In this document: one piece after another, positions 34,034 through 43,509 of the stretch | Layout of the letters: each line of letters begins with the position of its first letter | Position numbering within the stretch: position 1 is the first letter of the stretch | Assembly: GCA_014885115.2 (NCBI GenBank) | Contig: WKLE02002027.1 | Location: 6,583-51,597, forward strand | Direction of reading: 5' to 3' | Source of the DNA: Asterionellopsis glacialis | Taxonomy: Eukaryota; Bacillariophyta; Plagiogrammaphyceae; Rhaphoneidales; Asterionellopsidaceae | Length of the DNA stretch: 45,015 bases | Notes under the pieces: model-generated | What the model was told of the DNA's origin: nothing | Databases searched by the model: none | What the model saw: only the letters and a program-made list of their open reading frames with translations | Made by a program: the position numbers and the translations under genes

Positions 34034-36100
34034 TTATTCATGTACATTGGTTGGAGATTGTCCAGATGGAGTATTATTCACTCGCTTATGCTGTACTTTC
34101 AACCTTTTGTTGCCAATTTGAAATCCATTCATTTGTTCAATTGCAGATTCAGCAGAAATCACAGAATCGTACGATACAAAACCTGTCAAAGTGCGGAGAG
34201 ATGGAAAAAGAGAACATAAATTAGATATCATGATACCTCCAAAACTCATATCTAGTGTCTATGCTGTGCGGGTTCCTATACGTACCGAATCCTTTACTTT
34301 CTCCTGTGTATCTATCAACATATACTTTGGCACTAATAACATTTCCAAATGGGTTAAAGGCAGATGCTAGATCAGCATCGGTAAAGTCATGAGGGAGATG
34401 ATAAATGAACAGATTAGCACCAGCAGGTCCCTCACGAGGTCGTGGATCTGGAGCTCTCATATCATCTCTACCACCCTGAAAGGGGAATGGCGGATGAGCA
34501 GCACCAGGATGTCCAAACGGGGGTGGGGGGTACATGTACGGATGATGTGGTTGTGGGGGTCCTGATATTTGAGGCATTGGTGGATACTGGTGCGGTGGTC
34601 CTGATGGTGGTGGTCCCATACCCATGGCTGGTGGAGGTACCTGGAATCCTGGATATCCACCAGGTACGGCATTTCCCATAAAACGCATGTGCTCACGTTG
34701 GATATTCCGGGTGTGTCTTGCTTGTTTTTGTTGTTTCGTATCAGCAAACTTAACAATAAGTGGACGTGCTGATCCATCCATAACGATATTGTTGTGAAGA
34801 TTTTCTATCGCTTTTAATGCTGAATCACGTTTCATGTATCGAAGAAATGCTGCGCATTTGGATGACCCATCAGGATTACGAATCATGTAGATTTCTTGTA
34901 TGTCACCATATGGGGCAAATAGTTCTCGTACATCTGATTCAGTAGCCTTCCGTGATAACATACCAATGAATAATTTGTTTTCAGGGTCTACATAGTTTTA
35001 TTACAGGCGGTAACCAAACAATGATAGCACGCAAAAAGTCGACGAGAGAAAGAAGAGCGTGTGTGGAATGAGCGATCCAGGGAATGCAGGAACGGAGAGA
35101 GCAACAGATGGCAAGAGTGGTGGTTGAGAGTTATGCAAGCGTACTACAAAAATACAAGTGTATGTCAACTGAACTCCACACGTAAGAAAACAGACAAACT
35201 TACCACTTTGATCTGCTGGTTTGACTTGAATTGGTCGCTTTCCTCCGGGGAATACAAATTGGTCATGTAATGAGTGTTGTGCATTTTCAGCATCTACTGC
35301 ATGGCTGTAAGTAACAAAGGCGCATCCACGATGGTGACCCGTTTGTTTGTCCCGAATAATCACTACATCCTTCAACGGACCAAAGCAATCAAATGTTGGA
35401 AAGATATCTACTTCATTCATGGCCTTTGGAATCTACAAAACCGGATCATGGGTTAGATATCAGAATAGTTTTTATATATTGAGTAAAGCCCAAAGTTTCA
35501 AGAATGAAAAAGCAACCATCCGTCAGAGAGGGACAACACAGAAAGCAAAACTTGTTAGAGACAGACAAAGACCTCCGCAAGGGAAAAAAAAGTATGAAAG
35601 GAAAAACGGACACAGACCACGATGCGTCACATCTCGTCACTCACCTGGCCTACAAATAATTTTACAGGAACTTCGTCATTGCTTCCGTCATCACCATTTT
35701 CAGATAAGACATCCCCAGGATGAGCACCCATATTGTCACCCATTTGAAGTGACTGGAACTGATTTTGTAAGCCATCAGTGACATCGTGATGATTCGTAGC
35801 ATGTGGGGGCATTTCGATGTGTTCCGCTCCAGCTCCTCCACCAGTTCCGCTTTCGTCTGCCACATAACCATTACTTGTAGCAGCATTGTTTACGTCATAG
35901 TATTCCTGCTGCTGTTGTTGCTGCTGCTCTTGTTCTTGCTGCTGCTGTTCTTGTTCTTGCTGCTGCTGTTCTTGCTGTGGCTGTGTAGTATCATCGCCTG
36001 TAACTTGTTGTGTAGTTTCTTCACTAGAAGTATGATCATCAACACCACTTGCTGGCTGAGGAGGCTCAGCCGATGTTTCTGCTGCATTTGACGGATCCAT
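34034..36100 (-). CDS. CELF/Bruno-type RNA-binding protein, three RRMs
   Basis: Four exons: 36100-35645, 35432-35204, 34987-34286 and 34182-34034. Introns are 212, 216 and 103 bp, all GT-AG and frame-preserving, and the product is 511 residues. Residues 1-144 are disordered and include a poly-Gln tract with Glu (about 40-67). RRM1 (about 145-228) starts with LFVGQIPKAMNE and has RNP1 [11 protein letters not shown]2 (about 234-310) has KLFIGML and CAAFLRY. A Pro/Met/Gly/His linker (about 311-420) leads to RRM3 (about 421-500), with NLFIYHL and GFGFVSY and a final [14 protein letters not shown] order, the RPIQVKPAD segment after RRM1 and the RRM3 signature are those of CELF/Bruno proteins, which bind GU-rich RNA and control splicing, translation and decay. 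Exons split RRM1 and RRM3, so the frames look like fragments unless spliced. Confidence 0.92.
34183..34285 (-). other. Intron 3 of the CELF-like gene (inside RRM3)
   Basis: Donor ATTCG|GTACGT (intron base 1 at 34285), acceptor TTTGACAG|GTTTTG (exon 4 from 34182), phase 1. The join restores the RNP1 motif KGFGFVSY, which strongly supports the splice. Confidence 0.9.
34988..35203 (-). other. Intron 2 of the CELF-like gene
   Basis: Donor AAAGTG|GTAAGT (intron base 1 at 35203), acceptor ACTATGTAG|ACCCTG (exon 3 from 34987), phase 1, 216 bp. The join gives [13 protein letters not shown], the usual lead into RRM2. Confidence 0.9.
35433..35644 (-). other. Intron 1 of the CELF-like gene (inside RRM1)
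   Basis: Donor GGCCAG|GTGAGT (intron base 1 at 35644), acceptor GGTTTTGTAG|ATTCC (exon 2 from 35432), phase 0, 212 bp. The join gives LFVGQ-IPKAMNE, the diagnostic start of CELF RRM1. Confidence 0.92.
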
Positions 36101-37100
36101 GTTGTCACAAGAAGTCGAGTCAATATTGTAAGATTGCGTTTGTAACTTTCAAGAGACAACGCAAACACCTGTTTGCGTACTTGTGCAGCAAGTTAACGTT
36201 GGCACCGAAGACTGTAGTCTCTGTCTATCGACAGCGGGGTTTGCTAGCAGAATCGAGGAAATCTAGAAAGGCAATGCTGCCGTGTGCAGTTTTTGTACTA
36301 AAAACGCCGACAACAGCCAGTATCGTACGAGTATTCATACCGTACCAGTTACCTGGTACGGAAAGATCTACACGAAAGAAGGCAGGGCAAGCTGAGCTAG
36401 CTGAGCACACCCGGTCGGCAAACGAGCAAACGCTATACCAGGTACAATACCTGTACGAAGTACGAGTACACAAGAAAAAGATAGCCACGCTCCCGCCCCC
36501 AACCTTGGTCGCCTCTAGACAATCTACCATATGTGAGATTTTTGGAAAAATATGTTGTGCAGTCCAGCATCAATCGACAGTGTCACACATGATGTGTCTA
36601 TCGAATACTGTACATAATTACGAGGAGAACCGCTTCAAGAAGTTAATTAGCCGGTGCTTTCACATAGGAAACAAGAGCAACGGAAATTTACTTATGCATA
36701 CAAAAGCGTGGCTCACTCGCCATAGATTCAAATCTCGACATTAATCGTGATTACACATACGAAAATACAAAAAGTTCTGTTTTATACCATGCATTATGTA
36801 CGACCAGTACCTGCACATACATGGTATTGAAATCAAGTAGCTGGCACGATCTCTGATTTTTAAACGAATCAGAATACTGACATTTGATGACAACTATGTG
36901 ACAAGAGAAAATTATATGGTCCTTAGTACCTTACCAGCAAGTATGAGCTCGTACAAAGACCAGCTGGTACCAGTAAGCTACAGGTACGCGGTAGGTCCAA
37001 ACTGGTTACTCAACTGGCAAAACTCTGATGATTGTTGTTGGATCATCATGATAATATTATTATTATTTTCATCATCTTCTTCATAGTCATCATCTTCCCG
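36101..37100. other. 5' flank of the CELF-like gene
   Basis: About 1 kb with normal CpG content and no supported gene. It holds a 9-bp hairpin at 36340-36361, TACCTGGTA at 36350-36358, TACCAGGTA at 36436-36444, and several GTAC-rich words. A plus-strand frame at 36049-36744 overlaps the CELF exon 1 antisense and is not convincing. CpG content drops abruptly after 37100. Confidence 0.5.
36340..36361. repeat. 9-bp perfect hairpin containing TACCTGGTA
   Basis: CCGTACCAG (36340-36348) and CTGGTACGG (36353-36361) are exact reverse complements with the four-base loop TTAC. It lies about 240 bp upstream of the CELF-like start codon. Confidence 0.75.
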
Positions 37101-37221
37101 TTTTTGAAGAGTGGGATCAGTATTACTTGAGGTAGCTTGTGGTTCTTAAAGAACAAGAACTTATTTTAGATCATATCTTTTGTGATGCTGCTGCCATGAT
37201 GTGCACACCACCAAACCCCAG

Positions 37222-37968
37222 TCAGTGAAGGGTTAGATGATGGTGTTCAATCCCAGATTCTGAAAAGTGGGTACAACTTGGCTGTAGAATGATGTCACCT
37301 TCTGGAGGAACTGAACCACTGCTGCCCCAAATTTCAAGTCCTGGGTATTTCTTCCAGAAATACAAAAGAGGGCACCAGGGCAGAGGAGGTTTCTTGTTCA
37401 ACAGCAGTTTTTTTACTGGCAATTTTTAGAGTAGTAGGAAAGAACTTTGAATCAGATTTGATGATTGTGTCCATTTTCATTGTTTGTCTCTGGAGGATAC
37501 CTCAATGTGTATTCATTGTAAGCAAGCTTGTAGCAAACACCAATGATGCTAAAAGAAATTGTTGTAGTGATACATAATGATGGCAGGAAGTTCTAGTGTA
37601 CCAGTTCTCTGAGTGAACCAATCCAGTACACTGAATGTTGAGGCCCAAACACAACTGCAGGAGTAGTATATTGATTGTACCCACACTTTGCTATGATGGT
37701 GCCACAGGCAATGGTATCTATATCTACAAGTTCTTGTGGTCTTATGGACATCATGATGGATGCAAATTTGACTACTACACCAAGAATTTCTGATGGTGAA
37801 AAAGCACATATGTACCATCCATTTTCTCTTAACTGTTCTTCATTAAACAAGATTTGTGAAGTAGGTCCTACTGGTATTGGTCCAAAATAAGCCAAGGAGT
37901 AGATTCAACAATAAATATGTTTGTGTAGTTTTGTCTGCCAAAGTGTCCTGATGTAGCAAATTCTGTTG
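37222..37968 (-). pseudogene. Eroded coding fragment A, family unknown
   Basis: On the minus strand, protein-like sequence passes through at least three frames. One segment from about 37968 contains GHFGRQNYTNIFIVESTPW. It continues one base out of frame into the open segment 37895-37593 (ending near WIGSLREL), then into another frame (TGTLELPAIIMYHYNNFF). A last segment at 37422-37222 contains EIWGSSGSVPPEGDIIL and ends HFSESGIEHHH. Balanced amino-acid composition across the breaks argues that this was once a gene. I cannot assign a family. All of it lies in CpG-free DNA. Confidence 0.5.
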
Positions 37969-38059
37969 CTGTTCACCTGTAAAGCTTCACTGGTTTAGTA
38001 TCTAATATAACAACAACTCAATAACACTGTGGGTTTTATCAGCTCACCTTGTAACTTGG

Positions 38060-41000
38060 AATGACCAGCCCTCTACTACTACATGCAAAATTTGGCAATA
38101 TCCACATTCACATTCCAACTCCTCTATCCAACTTGTGTGTTGGATTGATCACCTCAATATCAATACTCATCAATTTGAATTCCAAGAGAAAAAAAATCCC
38201 AACATCAGTGACATTATATTGCATCAAATACTTTTGCCTTTTCCTTTACCAATATATCAAATCTCCTGGACAAAACCATAACCAAAATAAACATTATTTG
38301 GTGACCAAAACCACCAATGATGTAGCTCCCTACATCTCACACACAGACATACCTACAAGGGGCATGTCAGGTGAAAAAAATCCCAACAAGTGCAACAGCA
38401 AGTGACAAATTATTTGCACCAAATACTTTTGCCTTTTGCTTTACCAATATATCAAGCTTCTTACTACAGTCACCCATGTTTTAGGTCCCTGACACCTGGG
38501 TATGCCTACCAGCCAAAGCCCTGCATAGTAAAAAATAAAACCAAAAAGCTCCAACCAGTAACAATATTGTACAACAAGTGCTTTTGCCTTTTGTGGACAT
38601 TCAGTCATTGACCAGAATCATCCATGTTTTTGATTGCTGCCACACAGATCTCCCTAGTTGCCAGGGGGCTGCCTGGTGCAAAAAATCCCAAAAGATCTAA
38701 GCAGTTACAAGCAATATTTCCAAAAGGTTCAAGCAATTACAACATTTTGCATCTAATACGTTTGCCTTGTGCTTTACCAATATTTCAACCATTCTGGACA
38801 AATGCATAATTAATAAAACATTCTTCAACCAGAATCAGCCATATTATAGTTTACTGCCACTCATACCTTCCTACCTTACCATGGGGGCTGCCTGGTAAAA
38901 AACGTAATCCCAAAAGGTCCAAGCAGTGACAACACTGTACATTAACTACTTTTGCATTGTGCTTTACAAATATTTCAAGCTTCCTGGACAAAACAATCAT
39001 AAAAAAAAGGAACAATCAGTAATTGACCAGAATTGCTCATGTTTTAGATCCCTGCAACTCAGACATCACTAACAGCCAGGGGCCTGCCTAATGAAAAATA
39101 AAATCCCAAAAGGTCCAGTCACTTCCAATATTTTGCAACCAATACTTTTGCATTTTGCTTTACCATTATTTTATTCTTGCCTGCCACTCATACCTTCCTA
39201 CCTTACCAGGGAGCAGCCTAGTGACAAATATAAACCCAGAAGGTCCAAGCAGTAATAACACTGTACATTAACTACTTTTGTATTGTGCTTTACAAATATT
39301 TCAAGCTCCCTGGCTGGACAAAACAATCATTAAAAAAGGAACAATCAGTAATTGGCCAGAATCACCCCCATGTTTTAGATCCCTGCCACTCAGACACTAC
39401 TACCTGCCATGGACCTGCCTAACAAAAAATAAAATCCCAAAGGTCCAAACAGTAACAATGATATTAAGCATCAAATATTTTTGCATTTTGCTTTACCAGT
39501 ATTTTATTATTCTAACCTGCCACTCATACCTTTCTACCTTAACAGGGAGCTGCCTAGTGAAAAATATAAACCCAAAAGGTCCCCAAGCAGCTACAACACT
39601 GTACATCAAATACTTTTGCATTTTGCTTTATCAATATTTCAAGCTTCCTGGACAAATCCATCACAAGAAAAGGAATATTCAGTAATTGACCAGAATCACC
39701 CATATTTTTTAGATCCCTGCCACTTATACATCCCTACTTACCATGGTCCTGTCTGACAAAAAATGAAATCCCACTAGGTGCAAAAACTTCCAATATTTTG
39801 CATCAAATACTTTTGCATTTTGCTTTGTCAATATTTAAAGCTTCCTGGACAAAACCTTGATAAAAAAGGAACATTCAGTATTTGACCAGAATCACCCATA
39901 TATTTTTGATCCTTGCCACTCAGACATCCCTGCCTGCCATGGGCCTGCTTAATGAAAAATTAATATCAAAAGGTCCAAGCAATTACAACACTTTACATCA
40001 ACTACTTTTGATGCCATTTGCTTTATCTATATTTCAAGCTTCCTAGACAAAACAATAATAAAAAAGGAACATTCAGTAATTGACCAGAATCACCCATATG
40101 TTTTAGATCCCTGCAACTTATACATCCCTACCTACCATGAGCCTGCCTGGGTGAAGAATAAAATCCCAAAAGGTCCAAGGACTTCCAATATTTTGCATCA
40201 ACTGCTCTTGGTGCATTTTCCTTTACAAATATTTCAAGTTTCCTGGACAAACCATAATAAAAAATGGAACATTCAGAATCACCCACATATTTTTTGATCC
40301 CTACCACTCAGATATCCCCAAAACTTCCATGGGTCTGTCTGGTGAAAATAAATCCCAAAAGGTCCAAGCAGTGACAACACTGTACATCAAATACTTTTGC
40401 CTTTTGCTTTACCAATAAGCTCTCTGGACATATCCATAATAAAAAAAGGAATATTCAGTAATTGACCCAAATCACCAACATGTATTGAATCCCTGCCACC
40501 ACTCAGATATCCTTACCTACCAGGTGGCCACCTGGTGAAAAATAAATCCCAAAAGGTCCTAGCACTTCCAATATTTTGCATCAAATACTTTTGCATTTTG
40601 CTTTACCAGTATTTTATTTTTTTCTTACATACTACTCAGACATCACTACCTGCCAGGGGCCTGCCTGATAAAAAAATCCCAAAAGCTCCAGTCACTTCCA
40701 ATATTTTGCAACAAATACTTTTGCATTTTTCTTTACCAGCACTTCATTATTCTTACCTACTACTCAGACATCCCTACCTAACAAGGGTCTGCCTGATGAA
40801 AAATAATATCCCAAAAGGTCCAGTCACTTCCAATAGTTTACAACAAGTACATTTGCCTATGACAAACATGAACATTTTATCTGACCACAATCAACAATTC
40901 AACAATGATGTAGATCCCTGCCACTTAGACATCATTACCTGCCTGGTGAAAAATAAAATCCCAAAGGTCTAAGCAGTTACAACTCTGTACATCAACTACT

Positions 41001-41590
41001 TTTTCCTTTTCCTTTACCAATATTTGAAGCTCCCTAGCCAAAACCATAATAAAAAAGGAACATTCAGTAATTGACCAGAATCACCCATTTGCTTTTGATC
41101 CCTGCCACTCAGCCATCCCTGCCTACCATGAGCCTGCCTGGTGAAAAATAATATCCCATAAGGTCCAAGCACTTCCAATATTTTGCATCAAATACTTTTG
41201 CCTAAAACAAATAGGAACATTCTGTGACCATAATGAACAATGATGTGGGTCCCTGCCATTCAGATATCACTACCTGCCATGGGTCTACCTGGTGAAAAAT
41301 AAATCTGAAAAGGTCCAAGCAGTTACAAAACTGTACGTCAAATACTTTTGGTGCCTTTTGCTTTACCAATATTTCAAGCTTCCTAGATAAAACCATAACA
41401 AACAGAAACTATTCTATGACCACAATCACCAATGATGGAGGTTCCTACCACTCAGACATCCCCACCTACTAGGGGCCTGCCTGGTGAAAAATAAACCCCA
41501 AAAGGTCAAAATATTTGCAATTTTTTGCATCAAATACTTTTGCCATTTGCTCTACTAATATTTCAAGCTTCCTGGACAATACCATTTTTA
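38060..41590. repeat. Degenerate tandem array, about 20 units of about 130-205 bp
   Basis: The word family TCAAATACTTTTGC followed by TTTGCTTTACCAATATTTCAAG recurs at about 38231, 38425, 38581, 38760, 38949, 39142, 39273, 39478, 39612, 39808, 40003, 40205, 40391, 40586, 40716, 40848, 40997, 41193, 41342 and 41533. Units also share GACCAGAATCACCCA, GATCCCTGCCACTCAGACAT, GGGCCTGCCTGGTGAAAAAT and CCCAAAAGGTCC. Most spacings are about 185-205 bp; a shorter class is about 130-156 bp. Two entry forms alternate: CTTCCAATATTTTGCAT (A) and AACACTGTACAT (B). Short frames inside repeat the same peptide words but are broken everywhere, so the array is not coding. Confidence 0.9.
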
Positions 41591-41939
41591 AAAATCATGG
41601 TTTTTGGTTCTGGATTCCTCTTCTTTAGTACTTACCTCGCCTTAAATGATTGATTTCCCTGTGTAGAAATCCCAAAAGTTTTTCAACTATTTATAATTAT
41701 TTGAATTCCAAATTTTCCTCCACAAATGCTTTTTTATTTTACTTTTATATTTACTGAATCCTCCTGCAATTAACAATTATCTTGCAAGACATTCCAAATT
41801 TGATCATGTCTTCACCAAACTGGACATAAAAAGAATAGAGACAAGTGACACAGTAAAAAGAATGAATTTGATGAGCATCTGAGATTTGTTAGCACATTAC
41901 TTTTGATCAATGTTAGGGGCACTTCTTGAATAAAAGATT

Positions 41940-42225
41940 TTAAAATGCAAAAACCAAAGATTTGGATAGTTGGCTCTTGTTGAAGACCAGGTTTGGAATG
42001 CCAATCTGCTTTCCAATATTCCTCTTAAGATATTGGGTAGAGCAAAAAACAAGAGAGTGGTCTGTCACCAAACCATTTGGAGGATACAATGGTAGTAAGC
42101 AAGGAATTAACACACTTTCAATCTTCTGACTTGTGACTTTGCTTTGATAAAGGAACTCATCCACCTGAAGAGGAATATGTGGACAAAATTGTAGGTCATA
42201 GCCTACAATAAATGAGTTGTTGCCT
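41940..42225 (-). pseudogene. Eroded coding fragment B2, family unknown
   Basis: An open minus-strand segment from about 42225, with STGNNSFIVGYDLQFCPHIP near its start and a stop at 41940. It has no ATG at its start and a stop three codons upstream, and could be an exon after a weak AG. The composition is protein-like, with no CpG-containing codons. It probably belongs with the fragment at 42373-42840, which lies 5' of it on the same strand. No family is recognised. Confidence 0.45.
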
Positions 42226-42372
42226 GTACTTCTTTTTTGTTACATAAAGATACCATCATCTTGCATCTGGCCAAGAAAAAAATGTAAAATTCTCATGCAC
42301 AAAGGGTGAGGATATAACCCTTTAAAAGGAAGAAATGAGAAACACAATGTAAAATCTTCTTGCAGTACTGTA

Positions 42373-42840
42373 TCATATGACCAAGCCAATTATCAAGAAG
42401 AAGCAGCAAGTACTGTACAGTAGGCAGGAAGTTTCATTGCTGTAAATAGATGCACAGCTTAGCTGTGCATCTAGAGTGTTTCCCACACCCAAAGATTCAT
42501 AGCTTCTCATTTGGAATACAAGTTCTTGTGGATTTATGTTTTGTGAGAAACAAAAGTTCATCCAAAAGGGATGTATGTCAAGTTTGACTTGCAGAAAGTT
42601 GTTTTCAAATCCATGCATTCTAACAGTAAATTTTTTAAAAAGACAAGTATTAGAGTTGACTTCTAGGTGTCCAAAATAGTCTTGTTCAACTTGGAAGCTT
42701 AGTATGGTGTTCATCAGTGTGCCATCAGGTGCTTAGGTGAAGTCATGGCTTGTTTGAACTTGTAACCCTGCAGACCCAATTGTGAATTTTTGATTGATCT
42801 TGCCTTGTTGATGTAAATGGTAATATATAAAGCCTGGTCT
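42373..42840 (-). pseudogene. Eroded coding fragment B1 with an in-frame stop, family unknown
   Basis: Minus-strand protein-like sequence starts near 42840 (LHQQGKINQKFTIGSAGLQV). An in-frame TAA follows DFT, and the same frame then continues through APDGTLMNTIL, KLDIHPFWMNF and NPQELVFQMRSYESLG to about 42400. Continuity across the stop, without a frame change, suggests a decayed gene rather than chance. I recognise no domain. Confidence 0.5.
42447..42473. repeat. 13-bp perfect inverted repeat with a one-base loop
   Basis: TAGATGCACAGCT at 42447-42459 and AGCTGTGCATCTA at 42461-42473 are exact reverse complements around a single T. This is the longest perfect short-loop hairpin I noticed in the window. 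It lies inside the eroded coding fragment B1. Confidence 0.85.
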
Positions 42841-43509
42841 TATCATTGTATTTTTTGTCAACACTGCATATTCATTTCATATACTCCCCATTTAATATAC
42901 AATTATGTACAGTAGTCAAGTTTACTTGGCAAAATTTATTACAGAAAAAATGCTTGTAAAAAAAATTAGAAAACTGTATTCTGCTCTCTAGACCTTCACT
43001 ATTCAAAATTTTGAAAAGTTTCCAAACCAAGTTCTGTAAAACATACTGTTGGGGAAAGAAAATAAAATTTTACAGTATCTACAAACATTTACAAAAAAAA
43101 GGTGAATAAAGCACAAACTTTTCTGATTTCTATGAATTTCATTCAAACTTCTCTCTCTTTTCTTCTTCTTCCAACAAATCCAACAAAGTCAACTCATGCA
43201 CTCAGAAGTATATATCAAAATCATGCAATGGTGTACATGAGGTATTACAAAAGAAAGGTTTTGGATTATGAAACCAAACAACATTAATATCTTGAAAAAG
43301 TTCATCATACCTCAATGTGGATACCATGAAAACAAAGAAAAGTTTACAAATTACATTATAGCAACTTGAGAGCTTCAATATCAGAGTTTATGGTTTTATG
43401 GTGGAGTGCTGGTTCAGAATGCAGCAAGGTTTGAAGCGATTTTCCAACATCTCTTTAAAAATGCCTGCAGCTCCTACGACAATAAAAGCCTATATCAAGG
43501 TTATCATTT
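42841..43509. other. Right part of the CpG-poor block and 3' flank of the F-box gene
   Basis: AT-rich sequence without a supported gene. CpG reappears at 43437 and is frequent from about 43470 onward. Nothing else was identified. Confidence 0.4.

Larger units (their letters stand above)
37101..43436. other. 6.3-kb CpG-depleted block
   Basis: Reading the sequence line by line I find only four CG dinucleotides between 37101 and 43436 (38759, 38903, 41336, 41638). At about 37% GC, roughly 200 would be expected. The flanks on both sides, including non-coding AT-rich stretches elsewhere in the window, contain CG at ordinary frequency. The block includes a tandem-repeat array, eroded coding fragments on the minus strand and unassigned AT-rich sequence. 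Loss through methylation and deamination of silenced repeat DNA, or origin from a CpG-avoiding source, would both explain it. Confidence 0.85.

Noticed and set aside
33538..34047. 169-codon minus-strand open frame
   Set aside because: It overlaps the end of the CELF-like last exon in another frame and lies in its expected 3' UTR. The composition is that of AT-rich random sequence (Phe, Leu, Ser and Lys runs), with no recognisable domain.
36049..36744. 231-codon plus-strand open frame
   Set aside because: It begins antisense within CELF exon 1 and runs through its promoter. It includes the repeat motifs and hairpin in frame and has no domain-like composition.
39278..40972. Plus-strand frames of 90-145 codons inside the tandem array
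   Set aside because: They repeat the same peptide words (for example QILLHFALPIFQAS) only because the DNA is repeated. Stops and frame changes occur in nearly every unit.
38060..41590. CRISPR array
   Set aside because: Units are long, diverged along their whole length and lack unique spacers. The genome is eukaryotic.
37101..43436. LTR or LINE retrotransposon
   Set aside because: I found no reverse transcriptase, integrase or protease motifs, no paired LTRs and no primer-binding site in the readable fragments. A mobile origin stays possible but unsupported.
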